Of a DNA stretch of 5,132 nt, positions 1 to 5,132 are shown one piece after another. Position numbers and translations under genes: made by a program. The notes below the pieces were generated by a model that saw only the letters and a program-made list of their open reading frames with translations, made no database searches and was not told the DNA's origin. This stretch comes from Desulfuromonadaceae bacterium (GTDB taxonomy: Bacteria; Desulfobacterota; Desulfuromonadia; Desulfuromonadales; Geopsychrobacteraceae): the NCBI GenBank assembly GCA_016744555.1, contig JADGED010000099.1, forward strand, positions 3,830 to 8,961, read 5' to 3'. How positions within the stretch are numbered: the stretch's first letter is position 1; each line of letters starts with the position of its first letter.

Positions 1-134
1 GCGGCAAGAAAATCATACTGCTTCACTTCGTGACCAGCAGCCACCAGCGCTCCAGAAATAATTGCCATCCCTAACGGGTAAACTGGGTACGGTTCGGTTG
101 AGATATTAGTTGATAAGAGAAATACTCTACTCAT
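1..134 (-). CDS. Second B12-binding-type radical SAM protein, N-terminal fragment (cut by window edge)
   Basis: Only the first 44 codons are inside the window; the frame stays open to base 1. The visible protein starts MSRVFLLSTN and continues with a PYPVYPLGMA motif, then GALVAAGHEV. This looks like the first beta-strand, loop and helix of the Rossmann-type domain at the N-terminus of B12-binding-domain radical SAM enzymes. In that family a YPLG-like loop precedes a helix and a 'GHEV' turn. The CxxxCxxC radical SAM motif is not visible and would lie beyond the edge, so the assignment rests on the N-terminal domain plus the position next to another radical SAM gene. The start ATG directly follows the TAA of the upstream radical SAM gene with no base between, so the two are almost certainly co-translated. 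There is no strong Shine-Dalgarno; only a weak purine stretch (AAAGATGG) lies just upstream, which suits reinitiation. It is not a duplicate of its neighbour: the N-terminal sequences differ clearly. Confidence 0.72.
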   Translation of the reverse strand, partial: MSRVFLLSTNISTEPYPVYPLGMAIISGALVAAGHEVKQYDFLA

Positions 135-1394
135 TTATGCCATCTTTGGTTTAAATTGACGCTGTTTCCGTGGTTCATAACGACGATAAGTGCCATCTTC
201 GATCTCACGCCTAATTACCCGCTCAAACAGCTTACCCATCTTAAGTTGATGGCCACTGTCGGCGTTAAAAGTGTCCCAAGCGTAATAATACATCTCTTGC
301 AATTTTTCTGGGGTCATCTGCTTCGGCTGAAATACAACCTTATCGGCTGTATATTGTGACCAATCATGGTTAAAGACCCGCCCTTCACGTTCCAGCTGCC
401 GACTTACCGGTGAGTGTGGAAATGGAGTCATAATAGTAAATTCTGCTACGTCCAGCTCGATCTCAATTAAGAAATCGACTAAACGTTTTATATCGTCTTC
501 GCTCTGGTCATCGGTGCCGAGAAGGATAGTTCCTTCAATGCCGATGCCATGATCCTTAAGGCGTTTAACCCGCTCACGAATAGTATCAGAAGTGTCGAAA
601 ACCGCTTGATATACGTACCATGCGCCAGCCTCAGCAGCTAGTTTAAGAACTTCATTATCATCAAGGATTGGATGAGATACCCATTTTTTCTTTAGCGGGA
701 TCATCTCCTTAAATAAATCCATCAACCAACCTTTATCTTGGGCGAGGGAGTTATCAACGACGAATAGGCGGTTATTTTTGATCGAATCTAGTTCTTCAAT
801 TACCTTGTCAATTGGCCGGGGACGGAAACTAGTGCCGCCAAGAAAACCGGTGCAACAAGGGTAACAATTAAACTTACAACCACGGGATGCGTGGACCAAG
901 TCAAGCATTTGTACACCACGGTAGTTGTAAATATCGCGATCAAGAATTTCACGCTTTGCAGTCCCGACCAAATTGATATCTGGATGCATCTGCATATAAT
1001 TATAGACGGGCTTCAATTCACCCCGCTGAAAATCGGACAGAACTTCTTCCATTCGCCCTTCAACCTCACCGAGGAAAACGCTGTCGGCGTGCTGTTGCAC
1101 CTCTTCGGCATGAAGCATGGTTGAGATACCACCAAACATAACTTTTTTGCCACGCTGGCGAAATTCTTTAGCAATCGCAAACGCCCGTGGTAACTGGGAA
1201 CTCAACATGGTGGAGATAGCAACCAAGTCACAATCGGCATCATAATTTACCGTCTGCAAGTTATCATCGGTAAAATTAACATCCACGTAATCTGGTAGCG
1301 CTGCAGCAAAAACTACAGGCCCATGAGGCGGCAAGTGGAATTCAGTTTGGCGATCAAGCTTAGGCCAACGGGGGTAGATAAGTTCAATTTTCAT
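135..1394 (-). CDS. B12-binding-domain-type radical SAM enzyme (419 aa)
   Basis: This is a complete radical SAM enzyme. Residues 1-125 form a Rossmann-like domain of the cobalamin-binding type: MKIELIYPRW at the start, a PPHGP loop near 22-26, CDLVAIS at 55-61, MFGGIST at 86-92, and ADSVFLGEVEG at 103-113. The radical SAM core follows, with the 4Fe-4S motif C173-x3-C177-x2-C180 (GCKFNCYPCC), an extra Cys at 181, RPRPIDKVIEEL at 191-202, FVVDNS at 211-216 and GTILLGTD at 288-295. The C-terminal part (MTPFPHSP at 322-329, then VVFQPKQMTPEKL) resembles the tail seen in BchE/HpnR-like enzymes. Such enzymes use SAM, and often cobalamin, for methylation, ring formation or C-C bond chemistry. The classic DxHxxG cobalamin-ligand motif is absent. 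The ATG at 1394 was chosen because the family-like sequence begins there and an AGGAG lies 10 bases upstream; the longer frame to 1460 runs through a palindrome and reads as nonsense. The substrate is unknown; from the operon it is probably an acyl or polyene chain. Confidence 0.9.
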   Translation of the reverse strand: MKIELIYPRWPKLDRQTEFHLPPHGPVVFAAALPDYVDVNFTDDNLQTVNYDADCDLVAISTMLSSQLPRAFAIAKEFRQRGKKVMFGGISTMLHAEEVQQHADSVFLGEVEGRMEEVLSDFQRGELKPVYNYMQMHPDINLVGTAKREILDRDIYNYRGVQMLDLVHASRGCKFNCYPCCTGFLGGTSFRPRPIDKVIEELDSIKNNRLFVVDNSLAQDKGWLMDLFKEMIPLKKKWVSHPILDDNEVLKLAAEAGAWYVYQAVFDTSDTIRERVKRLKDHGIGIEGTILLGTDDQSEDDIKRLVDFLIEIELDVAEFTIMTPFPHSPVSRQLEREGRVFNHDWSQYTADKVVFQPKQMTPEKLQEMYYYAWDTFNADSGHQLKMGKLFERVIRREIEDGTYRRYEPRKQRQFKPKMA

Positions 1395-1404
1395 TATATT
1401 AATA

Positions 1405-1409
1405 CTCCT
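1405..1409 (-). promoter_or_regulatory. Ribosome binding site that decides the radical SAM start
   Basis: AGGAG on the minus strand sits 10 bases before the ATG at 1394. It supports that start over the upstream in-frame ATG at 1460, which would add 22 residues encoded largely by the palindrome. Confidence 0.7.
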
Positions 1410-1426
1410 ATTATTTATTCGCATGA

Positions 1427-1452
1427 CAGAGACGTTGCATGCAACGTCTCTG
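1427..1452. repeat. Perfect 26-bp palindrome in the only real gap of the operon
   Basis: The half-site cagagacgttgca (1427-1439) is followed with no spacer by its exact reverse complement (1440-1452). Allowing one bulged base at 1426, three further pairs can form (1423-1425 with 1453-1455). As RNA it would give a stem of about 11 bp with a tiny loop. No T-run follows on either strand, so it is a poor Rho-independent terminator. The AGAGACG...CGTCTCT form resembles short dispersed palindromes that I recall as abundant in several bacterial genomes, notably cyanobacteria. That is recollection, not a search result, and only one copy is in this window. It may be a REP-like or MITE-like insertion, an mRNA-stabilising hairpin, or a dyad operator. 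Confidence 0.85.
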
Positions 1453-1458
1453 CATACC

Positions 1459-1489
1459 ATTATAGTTTTTACCTTTCTAATATTCCCAA
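1459..1489 (-). promoter_or_regulatory. Possible internal promoter ahead of the radical SAM genes
   Basis: A perfect TATAAT hexamer lies at 1464-1459 on the minus strand, just after the stop of the half-KS gene. The best -35 is a weak TTGGGA at 1489-1484 with a long 19-base spacer. If it is used, transcription would start close to 1452, the first base of the palindrome, giving a message with a 5'-terminal hairpin. The poor -35 and AT-rich context make this tentative. Confidence 0.2.
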
Positions 1490-2182
1490 AGCAGCACCAA
1501 CCAGGCTCCGGAAATCGGCAACCTTGGCACCGGCAAAAATTATTTCACCATCACGTAATTCCAACTCACCATAACTCGAGACAGTGGTAGATGGCTCTTT
1601 GCTTAGCAGCATAAATAAGCTGCCGGGATATCCTGCCTCAGTCGCCAAGTTTATTGGCGGATCTAAATCACAGATCCCTGCTAAAATAGCTGGTTGCTCG
1701 CTCCAACTCAACTCTTCTAATGCATATCTAATAGCCGCTAGGCCACCAGTGGTATCGGTCTGATTTAAAACCAAAGTACTGCCAGTTAAACCAAAGCGCA
1801 GCGCCGCTTCCCCTAAAAAACTATTGGGCAAGGTGTAAACAAAATACTTAGGACTCGACAATGCACCATTGTCGGGGACCATGGTTCCAAGGTAATCAAT
1901 ATCGGTCTGTAGGCAGCCGTAACGACTGGCGGTAACGATGCCTATCTGGCGTTTTTCTTCCCACTGTTCTGCGTCACCATCACGTAAGCAAAAGGCAATT
2001 GCTCCTAGGCCAATTTTAGAAAACTTATCCAAGCGTCCAAAGCGGAGGTCGGGATTAGCAAATACCTGTTTTCGTTTTGGTGTTTCAACAACGCCAGCGC
2101 ACAGTGGCTGCTGATCAAAATTACGACCACCGTTGCATCCTGCAGCGGTTACCCAACCGATACCGTTTAGCCAACCTTTCAT
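1469..2182 (-). CDS. Half-length ketoacyl-synthase-like protein, probable chain length factor (237 aa)
   Basis: The protein begins MKGWLNGIGWVTAAG, like the first strand of a ketoacyl synthase, and carries only the N-terminal half of the thiolase fold. It fits the Ketoacyl-synt_2 / 'beta-ketoacyl synthase chain length factor' family of aryl polyene and flexirubin clusters, whose usual length is near 240 aa, so it is not a truncated pseudogene. FVYTLPNSFLGEAALRFGLTG (split around residues 114-134) matches the region before the KS nucleophile. Where an active KS has its Cys, this protein reads NQTDTTGGLAAI (140-151). Ungapped alignment to the neighbouring KS puts Asp143 at the Cys position, and no HGTGT or KGSxGH motif is present. 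It is therefore expected to be non-catalytic and to pair with the complete KS, shaping chain length or priming. The ATG overlaps the KS stop by one base (TAATG), giving tight coupling, and an AGGGGG lies 7 bases upstream. Confidence 0.85.
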   Translation of the reverse strand: MKGWLNGIGWVTAAGCNGGRNFDQQPLCAGVVETPKRKQVFANPDLRFGRLDKFSKIGLGAIAFCLRDGDAEQWEEKRQIGIVTASRYGCLQTDIDYLGTMVPDNGALSSPKYFVYTLPNSFLGEAALRFGLTGSTLVLNQTDTTGGLAAIRYALEELSWSEQPAILAGICDLDPPINLATEAGYPGSLFMLLSKEPSTTVSSYGELELRDGEIIFAGAKVADFRSLVGAALGILER

Positions 2183-3309
2183 TATGCCACCCCCTGCAAA
2201 ACCACAGCAGCGTTAATACCACCAAACCCCGAGTTGGTACTAAGGATATAATCTCCAGATATTTTTTGTACCTCGGATTTAATTTGCCCTTGTGCCGCAA
2301 TTTCTGCCTCTTGGCAACCAATAGTTGCAGGAATCAGTTGTTGCTGTAGGGCTTTACAGCCGACAGCGATTTCAACCCCTCCGGCAGCTCCGAGACAATG
2401 TCCCAAGCTCCCCTTCATGCCATGCATAGGGGGAATATCGGCAGAAAAAATAGCGTTAAATGCGGTCAATTCCATAGCATCATTATAAATGGTACCAGTA
2501 CCATGGGCATTAATTGCAGCAATCTCACTGTTGGCAATATTGGCCTTTTTCAGCGCTTGCTGACAGGCCAAAATCAAACCGTTACCATCTCGTGCAGGGG
2601 CAGTAACATGGTGAGCATCATTTGCCATACCCCAACCAGAAACATAGGCATATGGCGTCTCATTTCGCTGTTTTGCAGCCGCTTCACTCGTCAACAATAG
2701 TGCAACTCCAGCTTCACCCAGAGTCAAACCATTACGGTTCGCATCAAATGGGCGACATGGTTGATCGGAAAGTGCCTGCAATGCTGAGAACCCTGAAAAG
2801 ACAAATTCACTGACCAAATCGGCCGCATAGACCAAAACTGCATCGGCATCACCAGCAGCAATTTGTGCCGCCGCCCGAGCTACAGCTAAGGTTGAAGATG
2901 CACAGGCAGCATTAATATTTATCGCACTACCTTCAATACCAAATTGCTGCGCTATCTTTTCGACAAATGGTGCCGCTACAACCGTCGCAGGAACTTCCTC
3001 TTGCTGACGACAAGCGTCGGTTAAGAGATCAACCTCACCTTTGGTTGATGCTACTAGCAAGCGGCAATCGGTAGGTAAGTCGCCAAGCTGTTCCGCAAGT
3101 TGTGCCAGAATGGTATCGAGCATAGAACCATTTGCCGGTGCGTCCAACCCATCAATACATGCAGCGTAATTCGAAACGTAGTTCTTGCAGTCAAACCTAG
3201 TTACTGGAGCTATCCCGGTTTCACCATTAAGGAGACTTTGCCACAAACTATCCAGCCCAGCACCCAAGCTGGTCAATGTTGCTATTTGACTAATTACTAC
3301 CCGTCTCAC
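2182..3309 (-). CDS. Beta-ketoacyl-ACP synthase, FabF-like, catalytically complete (375 aa)
   Basis: This is a condensing enzyme of the KAS II/FabF type, which extends an ACP-bound acyl chain by decarboxylative Claisen condensation. All catalytic parts are present: Cys136 in NAACASST (133-140), His269 in NAHGTGT (267-273), Lys299 and His304 in KGSLGHCLGAAGG (299-311), and the gatekeeper loop GFGGINA (361-367). RPFDANRNGLTLGEAG at 186-201 is the usual RPFDxxRdGxxxGEgA block. At 375 aa it is slightly shorter than FabF (about 410). The start is a GTG at 3309: it gives the typical MRRVVIS opening, has AGGAG 7 bases upstream, and overlaps the thioesterase stop as GTGA. An earlier in-frame GTG at 3330 would add seven residues encoded by the Shine-Dalgarno itself. 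Its partner is most likely the half-KS immediately downstream. The product is probably a polyenoyl chain, judged from cluster context, not from the KS sequence alone. Confidence 0.95.
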   Translation of the reverse strand: MRRVVISQIATLTSLGAGLDSLWQSLLNGETGIAPVTRFDCKNYVSNYAACIDGLDAPANGSMLDTILAQLAEQLGDLPTDCRLLVASTKGEVDLLTDACRQQEEVPATVVAAPFVEKIAQQFGIEGSAININAACASSTLAVARAAAQIAAGDADAVLVYAADLVSEFVFSGFSALQALSDQPCRPFDANRNGLTLGEAGVALLLTSEAAAKQRNETPYAYVSGWGMANDAHHVTAPARDGNGLILACQQALKKANIANSEIAAINAHGTGTIYNDAMELTAFNAIFSADIPPMHGMKGSLGHCLGAAGGVEIAVGCKALQQQLIPATIGCQEAEIAAQGQIKSEVQKISGDYILSTNSGFGGINAAVVLQGVA

Positions 3310-3767
3310 ACTAATTCTCCTGCCTGCCACCGCTGGCGGAATTCGGCATAAAACGGTGGCGGTAGGAGCAAAACATTTTGCTCCAAATCCATAAATAACT
3401 GCACCGAATAGCCAGTAGTAGTTATTTCACCAGCTTCATTACGGAGGATAAATTCGTGGTTTAAACGGGCAGCATCACTCCAATGTAAAATTGCTTCAAT
3501 CGTGAATTTATCGCCAAATTGTAGCGGTAAACGATAATCTACGTGCATCTGTTTAATTGGAGCAATCACCTTATGGTGATAGAAATCCATGTAGCCCAAA
3601 CCATATTTGTTCCCCAGCATAACCCTGCCATCTTCACAATAGCTGGGATAGCGGCCGTGCCAGACAATTGAGAGGGCATCGACCTCTTCAAACCGGACAA
3701 CTCGTTCAACTTGGCAACGCAATGGTTCTGGGGCATTGTCTTGCGCCCGAAAATATCCTTTTTTCAT
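3306..3767 (-). CDS. Acyl-CoA/acyl-ACP thioesterase, 4HBT hotdog family (153 aa)
   Basis: This is a single hotdog domain of the 4-hydroxybenzoyl-CoA thioesterase / YbgC type. RFEEVDALSIVWHGRYPSYCEDG (starting at residue 25, written in part) matches the family's N-terminal block, with Asp30 in the position of the catalytic Asp and the W-H-x-x-Y segment at 36-40. The length is normal for the family (about 130-160 aa). MHVDYRLPLQFGD at 74-86 and HEFILRN at 104-110 form the expected beta-sheet. Aryl polyene clusters regularly carry such a thioesterase, thought to release or proof-read ACP-bound chains. It lies 19 bases after the dehydratase stop and overlaps the KS start by four bases (GTGA). The ATG at 3767 was chosen: the longer frame begins at a TTG inside the dehydratase gene and adds 25 unrelated residues. 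The Shine-Dalgarno is weak (GAAAGA region), so expression may depend on the gene before it. Confidence 0.88.
   Translation of the reverse strand: MKKGYFRAQDNAPEPLRCQVERVVRFEEVDALSIVWHGRYPSYCEDGRVMLGNKYGLGYMDFYHHKVIAPIKQMHVDYRLPLQFGDKFTIEAILHWSDAARLNHEFILRNEAGEITTTGYSVQLFMDLEQNVLLLPPPFYAEFRQRWQAGELV
3317..3321 (-). promoter_or_regulatory. Ribosome binding site that decides the KS GTG start
   Basis: AGGAG on the minus strand, 7 bases before the GTG at 3309 and inside the last codons of the thioesterase gene. It favours the GTG at 3309 over the in-frame GTG at 3330. Confidence 0.75.
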
Positions 3768-3786
3768 AATGTTCTTTCGCTTGCTA

Positions 3787-4179
3787 CTAACTGGGGCTGC
3801 TTCCCAGCTCTGGAGTAAGTACCAATGTAAAAGTGGCAGCAATTGTACCGGCTACTAGCAATTCACTGGCACAATGGAAACGACCGTTTTTATCTTTACA
3901 CTTAACCTGCACATCAATCTGATCATCAGGTTTAATTTGCTGACGAAACTTTGCCCGGGTCAATGAGGCCAACCTGACCGGCGCAGAAACAATTTTTTCA
4001 GCGACCATTTGCGCCAGTAGTACCTGCAATATTGCCGGCAATATGGGAAACTCAGGGAAATGGCCGCTAAAACCAACAAAATCACTACCAAAGCAAAATT
4101 GTTGCTTTGCCGCCATCTCGGTTATTTGCACCGGTGCTAACACAGCCGCGGCAATTTCACTTCGCATCTGTTGTGTCAT
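3787..4179 (-). CDS. 3-hydroxyacyl-ACP dehydratase-like hotdog protein, ApeI/FabZ-like, catalytic acid missing (130 aa)
   Basis: The protein has the FabA/FabZ signature GHFPEFPILPAI (39-50), with the catalytic His at 40, and the later RAKFRQQIKPDD block (75-86) matching FabZ's 'KFRxxVxPGD'. At 130 aa it is the normal size for a single-hotdog dehydratase of aryl polyene clusters (ApeI-like). In FabZ or FabA the second catalytic residue, Glu or Asp, lies 14 residues after the His. Here that position is Leu54 (LQVLLAQ, 51-57), and the usual Gly after the second Pro is Ala49. Either the acid comes from elsewhere or from a partner, or the protein has a non-dehydratase role. If active, it would remove water from 3-hydroxyacyl-ACP to form the double bonds of the chain. 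The ATG overlaps the lipoprotein stop as ATGA, and GAGGAG lies 10 bases upstream. The family is secure; the activity is less so. Confidence 0.83.
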   Translation of the reverse strand: MTQQMRSEIAAAVLAPVQITEMAAKQQFCFGSDFVGFSGHFPEFPILPAILQVLLAQMVAEKIVSAPVRLASLTRAKFRQQIKPDDQIDVQVKCKDKNGRFHCASELLVAGTIAATFTLVLTPELGSSPS

Positions 4180-4838
4180 TCTTGCCTAGCTCCTCGAATC
4201 CACAGTGACAATTTCAATCGATGCCGATAGTCGTTCATGACAATTTGCTCTGGAACCAGAGTTTGCTCCTGCAACTGATAATTATCATAAGCTACCCGCC
4301 AATCCCCTGCAGTGGCGTCCTGCCTGATGGTTCGTAAATCGCCCTGACAATCATAGATAAACTCGATTTCACCACCAGCTAACGAGCGTTCAACACGCTG
4401 GATATTGGATAAATTAACTACCGTATCGGCAGCGGTTGGTGAATCTAGAAAAAAGATCTGCCGTAAACTCTGCGCAACCCCAGCAGCAAAGCCGTCTACC
4501 TTAAGTAATTGCGGTACCGCCCGTTTCAACTCTTCTGATTCTGCCGTTACCAGCAGATCAAACAACACTAAACCGACACCATTCATCGCTACCAAGCGGG
4601 CTTCCTGTTTAACCAAGTCGAGACGTAAAAAGCCTTCCAGCGGAATCTTTTTATTCCCAACTTCCAGCAACGTGGCTTGGCGCAAACGCCAAACGGCAGG
4701 TTGATTTAACCAATTGCCGGTAATTAGCTTTTGTACCGATGCTACCGCTAAACAATCTTCTGGCAATTGCTGTGGCGGTGTCGCTGGCATACAGCCAACC
4801 AAGGTTAGCAGGATCAGTGCTACCAATAACCGTAACAT
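4176..4838 (-). CDS. DUF3261-type lipoprotein of a polyene export system (220 aa)
   Basis: The N-terminus MLRLLVALILLTLVGC is a lipoprotein signal peptide: a short hydrophobic stretch after Arg3, and the lipobox L13-V14-G15-C16. Met17 at +2 is not an inner-membrane retention signal of the Asp type, so outer-membrane sorting by Lol is likely. The mature part contains the segment MNGVGLVLFDLLV (85-97) followed by hydrophobic strands, as in DUF3261 proteins, which are associated with aryl polyene clusters and have a LolA/LolB-like flavour. Cys29 and Cys164 in the mature protein could form a disulfide. The gene sits directly after the MMPL exporter with a one-base TAATG overlap and has AGAGG 5 bases before its ATG. 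This matches the usual MMPL-DUF3261 pairing. The likely job is to receive the lipid product at the periplasmic side and help place it in the outer membrane; no enzymatic motif is visible. Confidence 0.85.
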   Translation of the reverse strand: MLRLLVALILLTLVGCMPATPPQQLPEDCLAVASVQKLITGNWLNQPAVWRLRQATLLEVGNKKIPLEGFLRLDLVKQEARLVAMNGVGLVLFDLLVTAESEELKRAVPQLLKVDGFAAGVAQSLRQIFFLDSPTAADTVVNLSNIQRVERSLAGGEIEFIYDCQGDLRTIRQDATAGDWRVAYDNYQLQEQTLVPEQIVMNDYRHRLKLSLWIRGARQE

Positions 4839-5132
4839 TAGTGCCTCTTTGGTCTAAATGCTGGGATTACCAATACTGCCGTGGGAACTGCCGCTCCGAT
4901 CCCTAACAATACCGTCAAACCTATAGAGTGAAGCGCTGGATGATTAGCTAGCAATAGTGCACCAAAACCGACCAATGTAGTAAGGCCAGAAATTAAGACT
5001 GCGCGGGAAGAGGCCATATCTTCTTCTTGCTGTCCATGGCAAACCATAAAAATACCATAATCTACCGCCAAACCGATAATGAGAATTGCGGCGACAACAT
5101 TAAACAGGTTCATCTGCAACCCTAGCCACCCC
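4838..5132 (-). CDS. MMPL/RND-family exporter, C-terminal fragment (cut by window edge)
   Basis: The last 97 codons are present and the frame stays open through the right edge, so the gene begins outside the window; internal Met or TTG codons near 5119 are not its start. Three transmembrane segments are visible: about 9-29 (LFNVVAAILIIGLAVDYGIF), about 43-60 (VLISGLTTLVGFGALLLA), and about 67-91 (HSIGLTVLLGIGAAV onward). The first carries G20-x3-D24-Y25, the GxxxDY motif of RND/MMPL transporters whose Asp is part of the proton relay. The protein ends PAFRPKRH, a short basic cytoplasmic tail. Full-length family members are about 750-1,000 aa with 11-12 membrane segments, so this is only the end. 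In aryl polyene-like clusters such a proton-driven pump moves the lipid product out of the inner membrane. It shares one base of its stop with the following lipoprotein start. Confidence 0.9.
   Translation of the reverse strand, partial: GWLGLQMNLFNVVAAILIIGLAVDYGIFMVCHGQQEEDMASSRAVLISGLTTLVGFGALLLANHPALHSIGLTVLLGIGAAVPTAVLVIPAFRPKRH

Noticed and set aside
1427..1452. Palindrome as a Rho-independent terminator between synthase and radical SAM genes.
   Set aside because: There is no T-run after the stem on either strand; the nearest T-run on the plus strand is 13 bases away and lies on the strand opposite to all genes.
1395..1460. Extension of the radical SAM protein upstream to the ATG at 1460 (22 extra residues).
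   Set aside because: The extension is translated mostly from the palindrome and shows no family-like sequence; the ATG at 1394 has AGGAG upstream and the expected MKIELIYP opening.
1469..2182. Half-KS gene as a degraded or truncated KS pseudogene.
   Set aside because: The frame is intact, the length is normal for stand-alone chain length factor-like proteins, it has a good ribosome binding site, and it is coupled to the KS stop.
2398..2700. Plus-strand open frames inside the KS gene, and similar ones elsewhere on the plus strand.
   Set aside because: They lie antisense to genes with clear motifs, have no family-like sequence and no convincing ribosome binding sites.
3310..3330. KS start at the in-frame GTG at 3330.
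   Set aside because: The seven added residues encode the Shine-Dalgarno region; the GTG at 3309 gives the usual KS opening and a GTGA overlap.
3768..3842. Thioesterase start at the TTG at 3842, overlapping the dehydratase gene.
   Set aside because: The extra 25 residues are out-of-frame dehydratase sequence; the ATG at 3767 gives normal family length.
1..5132. CRISPR array, tRNA, rRNA, transposase or phage genes.
   Set aside because: No direct-repeat array or cloverleaf-like region was seen, and the window is filled by protein genes with recognisable lipid-synthesis, export or radical SAM features.

Overview
The window is one continuous stretch of minus-strand operon, read from right to left. 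It carries the tail of a polyene or fatty-acid-like type II synthase cluster, followed by two radical SAM genes. Every gene lies on the minus strand, and the only non-coding gap of any size is 74 bases (1395-1468). The cell is Gram-negative: there is a lipoprotein of the DUF3261 type (an outer-membrane or periplasmic carrier-like family), and it is paired with an MMPL/RND-type exporter. The moderate GC content and the gene set fit a proteobacterium or a neighbouring Gram-negative phylum. Two oxygen-sensitive radical SAM enzymes lean towards an anaerobic or facultative lifestyle, but the genus cannot be named from this sequence.

Layout in transcription order: the C-terminal end of an MMPL exporter (5132-4838, cut by the window edge); a DUF3261 lipoprotein (4838-4176); a hotdog-fold 3-hydroxyacyl-ACP dehydratase-like protein (4179-3787); a 4HBT-type acyl thioesterase (3767-3306); a complete beta-ketoacyl synthase with an intact Cys-His-His triad (3309-2182); a half-length ketoacyl-synthase-like 'chain length factor' whose active-site Cys is replaced (2182-1469); a 74-base gap holding a perfect 26-bp palindrome; a B12-binding-domain-type radical SAM enzyme (1394-135); and the first 44 codons of a second radical SAM/B12-binding-type protein (134-1, cut by the window edge). 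Most junctions are overlapping or abutting stop/start pairs (TAATG, ATGA, GTGA, TAAATG), which points to one translationally coupled operon.

The MMPL, DUF3261, dehydratase, thioesterase, KS and half-KS set is the hallmark of aryl polyene and related (flexirubin or dialkylresorcinol-like) clusters. In those systems a KS/CLF pair builds a conjugated polyenoyl chain on an ACP, and the exporter and lipoprotein take the product to the outer membrane. ACP, ketoreductase, acyl-AMP ligase and acyltransferase genes would be expected upstream, beyond the right edge. The unusual part is the tandem of radical SAM enzymes at the end of the operon. They could methylate, cyclise or otherwise remodel the acyl chain, which would make this a variant of the aryl polyene theme or a distinct lipid pathway. 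That product assignment is inference.
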